Source: CAZFAT01 sp964517075
Lineage (GTDB): Bacteria; Acidobacteriota; Vicinamibacteria; Vicinamibacterales; SCN-69-37
Direction: 5' to 3'
DNA length: 5,885 bases
Assembly: GCA_964517075.1 (NCBI GenBank)
Contig: CAZFAT010000376.1
Span: forward strand, 1-5,885
A program made the translations under genes and the position numbers. The notes beneath the pieces are model-generated. The model had not been told where the DNA came from and made no database searches. It saw only the letters and a program-made list of their open reading frames with translations. Of the stretch, positions 1 to 5,651 are shown piece after piece. How positions within the stretch are numbered: the stretch's first letter is position 1; each line of letters opens with the position of its first letter.

Positions 1-4
1 GCGA

Positions 5-41
5 CCGGCCGATCCCCTTGAGAGGATCGGCCGGGAATTTT
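5..41 (+). terminator. Rho-independent terminator-like hairpin
   Basis: Perfect 11-bp inverted repeat: arm CCGGCCGATCC at 5-15 and arm GGATCGGCCGG at 24-34, with an 8-nt loop, followed by GAATTTT at 35-41. The T-run is on the plus-strand side, so it would end transcription of a plus-strand gene lying left of the window. Read on the minus strand, below the tRNA gene, the same hairpin is followed by TCGC with no T-run. It could still help end the tRNA transcript as a stem alone. The T-run is short, so termination strength is uncertain. Confidence 0.55.
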
Positions 42-72
42 GCTAGAAATTTGCCAGCGGCCTAGCGAAAAG

Positions 73-149
<77 letters not shown>

Positions 150-159
150 ACAGCCGCCT

Positions 160-189
160 ATGGTACCTCAGACGAGGCGGTTTCGCGAA
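160..189 (-). promoter_or_regulatory. Possible promoter of the tRNA-Pro gene
   Basis: On the minus strand, a -10-like TACCAT (165-160) lies 10 nt before the tRNA 5' end, and a -35-like TTCGCG (189-184) sits 18 nt further upstream. Both hexamers match the sigma-70 consensus only partly. The main support is the position directly in front of a tRNA gene. Confidence 0.28.
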
Positions 190-196
190 CCGAGCA

Positions 197-235
197 GATC
201 CCCTGGTAGTGGGCTTAGCCCACTACCGATCCCCT
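197..235. repeat. Perfect palindrome flanked by 8-bp direct repeats
   Basis: The arms GGTAGTGGGC (205-214) and GCCCACTACC (218-227) form a perfect 10-bp stem with loop TTA. The 8-mer GATCCCCT abuts the palindrome on both sides without a gap (197-204 and 228-235). A third GATCCCCT lies at 11-18 in the terminator-like hairpin. No T-run follows the palindrome on either strand, so it is a poor intrinsic terminator. It sits between the tRNA gene and the PNPOx gene, where it could be an operator for a dimeric repressor. It could also be a tiny palindromic insertion with a target duplication. The structure is seen directly; either role is inference. Confidence 0.7.
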
Positions 236-256
236 CCCATCCGCTACGATCGGGAC

Positions 257-850
257 ATGGGCCGCACCTATCCCTCCATCGACAGCCGCCTGCGCGCCTT
301 CGTTGAGGCACAGCGCGTCTTTTTCGTCGCCACCGCCCCATCGGGCACCGGTGGTCATGTCAACCTCTCGCCTAAAGGGCTGGATTCCTTCCGGATCCTC
401 GACGAGCAGACCGTGGCCTACGTGGACTTTGTCGGCAGCGGCGTGGAGACGATTGCGCATCTGCGAGACAACGGTCGGATCTGCGTGATGTTCTGCGCGT
501 TCGAGGGCCCCCCGAGCATCGTGCGCCTGCACGGGCACGGCGAGGTCGTCGAGCCGCAGGCCCCCCGCTTTGCCCAGCTGCGGCCGATGTTCCCGGACGC
601 ACCGCCGGGCTCGGTGCGGGCCATTATCGTCGCGCGCGTCACGCGGATCAGTGATTCGTGTGGCTCTGGCGTGCCGCTGTACCACCACGCGGGTGACAGG
701 CCGCAGTTGGCCGCGTGGGCGGAGCGCAAGGGCCCAACCGGCCTGCATCAGTACCAACGCGACAAGAACGTGCGGAGCATCGACGGTTGTCCCGGCCTGC
801 AGTGGACTGGACAAGGACCGGACGCGTTGTCCACCGACTCTGGCGCCTAG
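257..850 (+). CDS. Pyridoxamine 5'-phosphate oxidase (PNPOx-fold) family protein
   Basis: A 197-residue protein of the PNPOx-like split-barrel superfamily, cytoplasmic and expected to bind a flavin (FMN or a relative). The subgroup shows the N-terminal MGxxYxSID stretch (1-9), VNLSPKG (35-41), the core strand RICVMFCAFEGPP (74-86), RLHGHGEV (90-97) and the C-terminal SCGSGVPLY (134-142) and SIDGCPGL (174-181). These subgroup members are usually annotated only as 'pyridoxamine 5'-phosphate oxidase family' and have no established substrate, so true PdxH activity should not be assumed. The frame is open upstream to 122, inside the tRNA gene. The ATG at 257 was chosen because it gives the family N-terminus and clears the tRNA; its ribosome site is weak. 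It converges on surE, and the two stop codons share a CTAG. Confidence 0.9.
   Translation: MGRTYPSIDSRLRAFVEAQRVFFVATAPSGTGGHVNLSPKGLDSFRILDEQTVAYVDFVGSGVETIAHLRDNGRICVMFCAFEGPPSIVRLHGHGEVVEPQAPRFAQLRPMFPDAPPGSVRAIIVARVTRISDSCGSGVPLYHHAGDRPQLAAWAERKGPTGLHQYQRDKNVRSIDGCPGLQWTGQGPDALSTDSGA
847..850. other. Shared CTAG stop of two convergent genes
   Basis: The palindrome CTAG gives TAG on both strands. It ends the plus-strand PNPOx gene (848-850) and the minus-strand surE gene (849-847), so the two coding regions overlap by 4 bp. There is no room for an intergenic terminator, so transcripts probably run into the opposite gene. Confidence 0.9.
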
Positions 851-1629
851 CGAGACGACGGCTGCGGCACGGTGACCACGTCCGCCCCGGCGGCTTTCGC
901 CAGCGCCTCGACCAGGCTCAGGGCCGCGTGATCGGTCAGGTCCGGCTGTAGCGGCGTAATGGAGACGTAGCCGTCGCCAATCGCGCGATGGTCGGAACGC
1001 TCGTCCGGCTCCCAGTCGTCCTGCGCTTCCTCAATCCAGAAGTAGGGCCGGCCGCGCGGGTCTTCCCGGCGGTCGACCTTCGTGATGTGGTTCCGCCGCG
1101 CCTGGACCGTGACCCGCCAGCCGAGCGGCCGCCCCTGCGGCACGTTGACGTTGAGAAACGTGCGGGACGGGAGCGGGCGGGCCAGCAGCGAGCCGGCCAG
1201 CGCGGCCGCCACCGCGGCCGCCGCCGTGAATTCCCAGCGGTCGCGCGTGAACTCCAGCGAGACGGCAAGGGCCTGATGCCCGAGCAGCGCGCCCTCGAGC
1301 GCGCCCGCCACGGTGCCCGAATACGTCACGTCGTCGCCGATGTTGAGACCCTTGTTGATGCCCGAGACGACGAGATCGGGGCGCCCCCCGAGGACCTCGG
1401 CAATCGCGATGTTCACGCAGTCGGTCGGCGTGCCGTCCACGGCATAAATGCCGCGCGCCACTTCCTGAAGCCGCAAGGGATGCCTCAAGGTCAGCGCATG
1501 GCCGACGGCGCTGGCTTCACGTTCGGGCGCCACGACGACGACCTCGCCGAGGGGCCGGAGGGCGTCGGCCAGGGCGATCAACCCCGGTGAGAAATACCCG
1601 TCGTCATTGGTGACCAGAATGCGCGGCAT
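847..1629 (-). CDS. surE: 5'/3'-nucleotidase SurE
   Basis: SurE is a cytoplasmic, divalent-metal-dependent phosphatase. It removes phosphate from 5'- and 3'-nucleoside monophosphates and, in studied members, from short polyphosphate, and is linked to stress and stationary-phase survival. The 260-residue protein has the family hallmarks: ILVTNDDGYFSPG at the N-terminus with metal ligands D9 and D10, S40 in APEREAS, VDGTPTDCVN (64-73), SGINKGLNIGDD (89-100) with ligand N92, and YSGTVAGALEGA (103-114). Length matches the usual 250-265 residues. The frame extends to 1689, but the ATG at 1629 gives the canonical MPRILVTNDD start, so 20 upstream residues are left out. The ribosome site before it is weak. 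It is divergent from the GT87 gene and convergent with the PNPOx gene. Confidence 0.97.
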   Translation of the reverse strand: MPRILVTNDDGYFSPGLIALADALRPLGEVVVVAPEREASAVGHALTLRHPLRLQEVARGIYAVDGTPTDCVNIAIAEVLGGRPDLVVSGINKGLNIGDDVTYSGTVAGALEGALLGHQALAVSLEFTRDRWEFTAAAAVAAALAGSLLARPLPSRTFLNVNVPQGRPLGWRVTVQARRNHITKVDRREDPRGRPYFWIEEAQDDWEPDERSDHRAIGDGYVSITPLQPDLTDHAALSLVEALAKAAGADVVTVPQPSSR

Positions 1630-1673
1630 GACCTGAGGCGATCTTATCAGGCCGCGCACCAGCGGCTGCCACC

Positions 1674-1678
1674 AGGAG
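1674..1678 (+). promoter_or_regulatory. Ribosome binding site of the GT87 gene
   Basis: AGGAG lies 10 nt before the ATG at 1689 and supports that start over the in-frame GTG at 1710. It sits inside the 59-bp divergent spacer (1630-1688), which must also hold promoters for both surE and this gene. I see no convincing -35/-10 pair there; GATAAG on the minus strand (1649-1644) is the only -10-like hexamer. Confidence 0.55.
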
Positions 1679-1688
1679 CGCAGGCGCA

Positions 1689-2984
1689 ATGTGCGAGAAT
1701 CGCGCGCGTGTGACGCTCGCCCGGCTCCGATCGTTGTTCTTCGATGGCCTGATCCCTGGCGGCACGGACGCCGCGCTTTCGTCGGCGCGGATGTGGATGG
1801 CGCTCGGCGCCGCGAGTCTCGTCGCCGCGGCCGTCGTCGGCCTGACGCCGGGTCACATGCAGGACTACCACGAGGTGCGGGAGTGGTTCGCCGCGTGGGG
1901 ATTTGGCGCGGCCAATCCGTACCTCCGGCCTGACCTGAATGTCGACTACCCTCCGCACGCCTTCCTGCTGCTCGCGCCGGTCGGTCTGGTGCCCGAAGGG
2001 CTCGGCGGACGTTTCGCCTACCTGCTGTTCAATACCGCGACGACCGTGGCCGCGTCGTACCTGCTGGCGCAGTGGAGCGCCAGCCTCGCGCGCGTGACCT
2101 TTCGCCGCGACCAGGTCTGGGCCTTGACGGGCATGGTGCTCGCCCTCGGCACGACACGGGCGTCCCTCTGGCTCGGGCAGACCATTGCGCTGGCCGTCTG
2201 CCTGTCGCTGATCGCCATGCGCCTCGCCGACCGCCGGCCCCTGTGGGCCGCGGTCGCGCTCAGCCTGGCCTCCTTCAAGCCGCACATCGCGGTGGGATTC
2301 GCGCTGATTCTGCTGGTGAGCGGTCGGGGCCGCCTGCTGATCTACGCGGCCGGCCTGAGCGCGGCGCTGTTCGCGATCTTCGGCCTGACGGTCGGCAGCC
2401 CGCCCGCCGAGATGGTGGCGATCTACCTGGCGAACCTGGATCGCCTCTACTCCGGTGCTTCGCACGTCATGAGCGTGACCAGCCTTCGCGAGGGCTTCGA
2501 TGCCGTGGCGGGTCCCGTCCTCGGCCTGCGCCTCCACGTCGCGGCCAGCGCGGCGGCGCTGGTGTGGGTCGTGATCGGCGCCCGGCGGGCGGCTGCTCGC
2601 CGCCATGGCGAACTGCTCGTTGCGACCGCCTGTCTGCTGTGGGCGCTGATGGCGCTGCCGCACCAGCGCCACAGCCTGATGCTGCTGGTGCCAGCCTGGT
2701 GGGCGGCGATCTGGCCCCACACGGGCTTCCTGGGTGGGACGCGGGCCCGACAGTGGATGGTCCTTGGGGCGGTCAGCCTCACCGTGCTCGACCTGCCACT
2801 GCTCCTGCGGCTGGCTGCCGAAGCTGTCGCCCGGCCGGACTCAGCCGGGTCGGCTGCGATCGTCTTGCGCGAGGCGTCGTATTACGTCTCGCGGTGTCTG
2901 GTCGGGCTCTTCTTCGCGCTGGTGGCGGGATCGCTGACGCGGCGGGGCGGGATGGATACTTCAGGCCAGTCGCGGGGCCAGTGA
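1689..2984 (+). CDS. GT87 (DUF2029)-type integral membrane glycosyltransferase
   Basis: A 431-residue multi-pass membrane protein with about ten or more hydrophobic segments (for example 35-52, 108-126, 143-158, 199-234, 283-297, 308-342, 356-375, 397-415). The layout fits GT-C fold enzymes of family GT87, which take a sugar, often mannose or another pyranose, from a polyprenyl-phosphate donor on the outer face of the inner membrane. Typical signatures are present: an acidic D59 in the first external loop after helix 1 (MQDYHEVREW), NPY at 76-78, the YPP motif at 87-89 leading into FLLLAPVGLVP, LGQ at 162-164 and FKPH at 196-199. D59 is the likely catalytic base by analogy with mycobacterial PimE. 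Donor and acceptor cannot be read from the sequence. The AGGAG ribosome site supports the start. The gene is divergent from surE and ends 12 bp from the convergent PilZ gene. Confidence 0.88.
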   Translation: MCENRARVTLARLRSLFFDGLIPGGTDAALSSARMWMALGAASLVAAAVVGLTPGHMQDYHEVREWFAAWGFGAANPYLRPDLNVDYPPHAFLLLAPVGLVPEGLGGRFAYLLFNTATTVAASYLLAQWSASLARVTFRRDQVWALTGMVLALGTTRASLWLGQTIALAVCLSLIAMRLADRRPLWAAVALSLASFKPHIAVGFALILLVSGRGRLLIYAAGLSAALFAIFGLTVGSPPAEMVAIYLANLDRLYSGASHVMSVTSLREGFDAVAGPVLGLRLHVAASAAALVWVVIGARRAAARRHGELLVATACLLWALMALPHQRHSLMLLVPAWWAAIWPHTGFLGGTRARQWMVLGAVSLTVLDLPLLLRLAAEAVARPDSAGSAAIVLREASYYVSRCLVGLFFALVAGSLTRRGGMDTSGQSRGQ

Positions 2985-2996
2985 CCGCACTGTTGC

Positions 2997-3329
2997 TCAG
3001 TCGAGCCGCTCGATGAGCTGGCCGACCTCGCTGCCGTCGGAGGGTTCGTCATCGATGAACTGAATGCCGGTCACGAACACCGCGGGCGCGCCCGGCGGCG
3101 AGCTGCTGTGCGACCGCACCACCTGCCCGCGCAGGACCACGGCGGATTCGTCGCCGAGCGTGAGCTCGAACTCCTGAATCGCGCCTATGGTGAACGGCAT
3201 GGGCGTCTCGATGGCCATGCCCGCCAGACTCAGGTCGTTGACCTTGACGGGAATATCGAGGGACACGGCATGGCCGTGCAGACGGCCCAGGATGGCCACA
3301 CGTGCCGATCGCCGACGTTCACCTGCCAT
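2997..3329 (-). CDS. PilZ-domain protein, probable c-di-GMP receptor
   Basis: A 110-residue stand-alone PilZ protein. Both c-di-GMP-binding elements are present: the arginine switch RxxxR near the N-terminus (R6xxxR10 within RRRSAR) and the [D/N]xSxxG motif as D32-L-S34-L-A-G37, followed by beta strands (EFELTLG, AVVLRGQVVR, FVTGIQF). It should therefore be competent to bind c-di-GMP in the cytoplasm and pass the signal to a partner, classically in motility, pili or exopolysaccharide production. It has no output domain, so its partner is unknown. It lies 26 bp downstream of the DUF5658-like gene on the same strand, which suggests co-transcription. No clear Shine-Dalgarno precedes the ATG; the bases upstream are pyrimidine-rich, so it may depend on translation of the gene before it. 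Confidence 0.9.
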   Translation of the reverse strand: MAGERRRSARVAILGRLHGHAVSLDIPVKVNDLSLAGMAIETPMPFTIGAIQEFELTLGDESAVVLRGQVVRSHSSSPPGAPAVFVTGIQFIDDEPSDGSEVGQLIERLD

Positions 3330-3355
3330 GCGGTCGGAGGAGGTCGGACGCCTGC

Positions 3356-3850
3356 CTAGCGCAGACTCCGGGCCACGCGATAGTTGTGGTCAACCACGAA
3401 AGCATAGGCTGAATTGATGGCGACGAGCGTGGCGATCGCGGCCACCTTGTTGCGCTTGCCGACGTGACGGACCGCCAGCACGGTCGCCGTGGCCACTGCG
3501 GCCTTGGTGGCGACAAAGGCGGCCTTGTTGCCGGCGAGACCCGCCATGACGGGGTTGGCTTCCACTGCGCCGCGGCCGAGCGCCGAATAGGTCGAGTGCA
3601 CGTCGAGCGCCTGCATGACCACGGTCGAGACGAGGAGCGACGACAGCAGCGCCGACCGGCCGTCCATTGGCGGCGCGACGAAGCGCTGAACGTCGAGCTG
3701 GCGGACGTCCAGCGTGGCCGGCTGTGCGAACGCCTCAACAGAGACGCCCCTGTCGGCTCCGGCCACCACGATCGGTTCCTGCGCGGAGACATGAGCCGGC
3801 ACGGTGGCAAATGCGGCGGCGAGGACGGCGGCGGCGGCGTAACGCAACAT
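3356..3850 (-). CDS. DUF5658-like small exported or membrane protein
   Basis: A 164-residue protein of unknown function. It starts with a signal peptide (MLRYAAAAVLAAAFATVPAHVSA) with a good signal peptidase I site after A23. A polar stretch of about 40 residues follows, then three hydrophobic helices (about 68-86, 110-128 and 134-153). Between helices 1 and 2 it has D83-V-H-S-T87 and EANP (97-100), with K116 in helix 2. This D-x3-T, EANP and lysine arrangement is what I know from DUF5658 proteins, which are uncharacterised. A purine-rich GGAAGGG lies 6 nt before the ATG (3863-3857). It is the first gene of a probable operon with the PilZ gene and follows a long leader with a sigma-54-like promoter. 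Family membership is judged by eye. Confidence 0.8.
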   Translation of the reverse strand: MLRYAAAAVLAAAFATVPAHVSAQEPIVVAGADRGVSVEAFAQPATLDVRQLDVQRFVAPPMDGRSALLSSLLVSTVVMQALDVHSTYSALGRGAVEANPVMAGLAGNKAAFVATKAAVATATVLAVRHVGKRNKVAAIATLVAINSAYAFVVDHNYRVARSLR

Positions 3851-3933
3851 GAACAGCCCTTCCGGCCCTGTGCGGGCCCAGTGGCTGTCCTTCGCGCTCG
3901 ACGATCTTCGTCAGGCCAGCCGGGGATGTTCAA

Positions 3934-3949
3934 GGCAAGGCAAATGCCA
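3934..3949 (-). promoter_or_regulatory. Candidate sigma-54 (-24/-12) promoter
   Basis: The minus strand reads TGGCATTTGCCTTGCC, against the RpoN consensus TGGCAC-N5-TTGCA/T. The invariant GG and GC dinucleotides are exactly 10 nt apart, as required. Transcription would start near 3923, giving a leader of about 73 nt to the ATG at 3850. If real, the DUF5658-PilZ pair depends on an enhancer-binding activator. This is a single match found by eye, and no rpoN gene is visible in the window. Confidence 0.4.
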
Positions 3950-4113
3950 CGAGGATGCGCTGAAACAGGCCCGATAGACCACGACGAAACGGTCCTCCGC
4001 CGCGTCGCCACCAGCCGCCTTCGTAGGCGGGCTATCGATCTCCGCGCGGCGGTTACGCTTTCGCGCTCGGTGGCCCGCGGCGCTGACGCTGATGTCACAA
4101 AACGAATGTGTGC

Positions 4114-4151
4114 GCCGACCGACAGGACCGTCGGCCGACCGAAGAGGACCG
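4114..4151. repeat. Imperfect 20-bp tandem repeat with internal palindromes
   Basis: Two near-identical units start at 4114 (GCCGACCGACAGGACCG) and 4134 (GCCGACCGAAGAGGACCG), one helical-turn pair apart (20 bp) and differing by a one-base insertion and a shifted base. A perfect 10-bp palindrome GTCGGCCGAC covers 4130-4139, and GCCGAC (4114-4119) pairs with GTCGGC (4130-4135). It lies about 190-230 bp upstream of the predicted sigma-54 start, a distance compatible with activator binding. That role is inference. Confidence 0.5.
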
Positions 4152-4204
4152 GCCCGTGCGATATCCGATCACGCCGGCAGACAGCCATTTGTGTCATTCG
4201 CACC

Positions 4205-4942
4205 TCAGCGCAGGAACGCCGACGTGGGCCGGGTCTTGAGGCCCAGCACGCGGCGGAGACGATCCACGAACCGGGTCTCGTGCCCTGGCCGCTCGGCCTC
4301 TGCCAGCGCGTCAAGGCAGCGGGCAATCGTAGGGACGACGGCAATGCCCATGCGTCGCGCAGAGGCCGGCACGCCGGCCGCCTCGCCCCGCCAAAGCAGG
4401 ATCGACCCGGCCGTCGACTCGAGCACCACGTCCAGGCAGTTCTCCGGGCGGTCGTCCACGACGACGTCGAGCGCGAGCGCGTCGGCAATCCGTCCGCGCG
4501 ATCCATGCACGACGTACACGCTCGGCAGCGGAAAGCCGCAGCGCTCGAGCCAGCGTTGGCTCTGTCGCTGGACCGTGCGGCCGCGGGATCGCGGCCGGCT
4601 CGTGACGAAGATCACTTCCCACCGGCGCTCGTCCGCGAGCTGGGCGAGCCGCTGGATGGAGCCGGCCTCGAGCTCGTCCAGCGATTCCCAGAAGTCCTCG
4701 ATGGCTTCGAGCGCCCCCCACACGACACCGGTCTGCTCGTTCGACAGCGGCAGGTCGAAGGCCGGGACGGACGGCGCAGCCGTCCCGTCCGTCCCCGCCT
4801 GACCCGTATCAGGTGGTGAGGCGCCCACCTGAACGGGCGCGACGGCGGACGGGTCGAGTGCGGGAAACAGTTCAAGCGCGGCCCGCGCGAAGGGCGTGTG
4901 CAGGTCGGCGAGCGTGCCGTCGAGATCAAACGCGATGCGCAT
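4205..4942 (-). CDS. HAD-superfamily hydrolase, 5'(3')-deoxyribonucleotidase type
   Basis: A 245-residue haloacid dehalogenase-like phosphohydrolase, cytoplasmic. Motif I is FDLDGTLAD with nucleophile D6 and acid/base D8. Motif II is FVTSRPRS with T114/S115. Motif IV is VVDDRPENC with Mg-binding D163/D164. R149 or R151 stands where a motif III lysine or arginine is expected. The DDRPENC form and the helical cap (EAIEDFWESLDELEAG) resemble NT5C-type nucleotidases, so a phosphate monoester is the likely substrate, but it is not identifiable. Residues 36-60 (PVQVGASPP...SVP) are a low-complexity insert between cap and core that is coded by two hairpins. The ATG at 4942 gives MRIAFDLDGT and overlaps the end of the upstream ligase by 17 bp, which suggests translational coupling. 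Confidence 0.85.
   Translation of the reverse strand: MRIAFDLDGTLADLHTPFARAALELFPALDPSAVAPVQVGASPPDTGQAGTDGTAAPSVPAFDLPLSNEQTGVVWGALEAIEDFWESLDELEAGSIQRLAQLADERRWEVIFVTSRPRSRGRTVQRQSQRWLERCGFPLPSVYVVHGSRGRIADALALDVVVDDRPENCLDVVLESTAGSILLWRGEAAGVPASARRMGIAVVPTIARCLDALAEAERPGHETRFVDRLRRVLGLKTRPTSAFLR
4764..4837. repeat. Two adjacent inverted repeats inside the HAD gene
   Basis: The first inverted repeat has perfect 11-bp arms, GGGACGGACGG (4764-4774) and CCGTCCGTCCC (4785-4795). The second has arms CCCGTATCAGGTGG (4803-4816) and CCACCTGAACGGG (4825-4837), pairing over 13 bp with one bulged A (4808). Together they code for exactly the low-complexity residues 36-60 of the HAD protein. The pattern resembles REP-like or Rickettsia-type palindromic elements inserted in frame; that origin is inference. 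Confidence 0.65.
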
Positions 4943-5603
4943 GCGCAGGCGGGCGTGACGGCCGATGCAGAGCGAGGGCCATCAGCAGCACGAACAATAC
5001 ACCGTTGCCGGGCAGGTGAAGACTGAACTCGACGAGCGACTGCACCGCGATTCCGACCAGGCCGCCCACGGCGCCCGCGCGAATCCACTGGGTCACGGAC
5101 GCGTCTTCGCCGCTCGTGAACCGCCGCCGGACTTGCCTGATGACGACGAGGGCCAGAACCAATGCCGGCAGACCCACCAGCAGGCCGCCTTCGGCCGCCA
5201 GCTGCAGGTAGTCGTTGTGCGCCTGGACGTACTGCACCTCGCGAGGGCCGCTCTGGTAGACCAGCATGGCTTCGCCATAGGCGCCCAGCCCGACGCCTGC
5301 CCAGGGAAACCTTTCGACGATTCGCAGGGTGTCCTGCCACGCTGCCATGCGGCTGGTGAAATCGCGCGAGGCGGGACCGAACCGATCGATGGTCCGATTG
5401 ACGCCGGCCCAGCCCACCGCGCCGAGCATCACCACGACGACGTAGGTGACCGCCGCCAGCCGCGCGCCACGTGTCGGAAGGCGGCGCCACATCAGTGCCG
5501 CGACCGCCGTCAAGCCAACGGCGAGACTGGCGAGCCCCGACCGGGATCCCGTTACGACGAGGGCGAGCCCCATGCCGAGGGCTGAGGCGACCACCACGAA
5601 CAC
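4926..5603 (-). CDS. O-antigen ligase / polymerase (Wzy_C family), N-terminally incomplete
   Basis: This is the C-terminal half of a multi-pass inner-membrane protein of the O-antigen ligase (WaaL/Wzy-like) family. Such proteins join polyprenyl-linked glycans to an acceptor on the outer face of the inner membrane. Visible signatures are TGSRSGLASL (residues 18-27 counting from the GTG at 5603), the long external loop with FTSRMAAWQDTLRIVERFPWAGVGLGAY, and AHNDYLQLAAEGGLLVG, followed by helices near 145-160 and 176-215. Family members usually have 400-500 residues with about ten or more helices; here only about 226 residues exist. The GTG at 5603 is the only in-frame start candidate. The frame stays open to the window edge, and ligase-like residues continue to about 5650 (WSSWLRWSSTVEAHR). 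Beyond that the frame is hydrophilic and not ligase-like. It overlaps the HAD gene by 17 bp. Confidence 0.8.
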   Translation of the reverse strand: MFVVVASALGMGLALVVTGSRSGLASLAVGLTAVAALMWRRLPTRGARLAAVTYVVVVMLGAVGWAGVNRTIDRFGPASRDFTSRMAAWQDTLRIVERFPWAGVGLGAYGEAMLVYQSGPREVQYVQAHNDYLQLAAEGGLLVGLPALVLALVVIRQVRRRFTSGEDASVTQWIRAGAVGGLVGIAVQSLVEFSLHLPGNGVLFVLLMALALHRPSRPPAHAHRV

Positions 5604-5651
5604 GCGGTGCGCCTCGACGGTGGACGACCAGCGAAGCCAGCTCGACCACCC

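Larger units (their letters stand above)
3851..4204. other. 354-bp gene-free region upstream of the DUF5658-PilZ pair
   Basis: No frame here gives a recognisable protein; the long frames that cross it are antisense extensions of neighbouring genes. It holds a ribosome site (3857-3863), a sigma-54-like promoter (3934-3949), a small hairpin with arms CCGCCT and AGGCGG (4015-4020 and 4025-4030), the 10-mer TTCGCGCTCG twice (3891-3900 and 4060-4069) and a 20-bp tandem repeat (4114-4151). No tRNA, known riboswitch or intrinsic terminator was recognised. Confidence 0.6.

Noticed and set aside
988..1590. Plus-strand 200-residue frame opposite surE
   Set aside because: The surE frame carries all catalytic motifs; the opposite frame is compositionally a shadow.
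1647..2720. Minus-strand 357-residue frame opposite the GT87 gene
   Set aside because: It is a Q-, R-, H- and G-rich shadow of a hydrophobic membrane-protein gene, with no domain and no ribosome site, and it overlaps the surE start region.
4013..4033. Hairpin in the HAD-DUF5658 spacer as a terminator for the HAD transcript
   Set aside because: The stem is short with a bulge, it lies about 170 nt beyond the stop codon, and no T-run follows on either strand.
3851..4204. A c-di-GMP riboswitch upstream of the DUF5658-PilZ pair
   Set aside because: I looked for GEMM-type conserved segments on the minus strand because of the PilZ gene and found none that fit.
3319..4506. Minus-strand 395-residue open frame over the DUF5658 gene and part of the HAD gene
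   Set aside because: It is an out-of-frame reading of the same strand, arginine-, serine- and tryptophan-rich and of low complexity; the real genes in the other frame have clear motifs.
3464..4819. Plus-strand 451-residue open frame crossing the DUF5658 gene, the spacer and the HAD gene
   Set aside because: It is antisense to two recognised genes. Its translation is rich in R, G, H and D with no domain, as expected of shadow frames in high-GC DNA.
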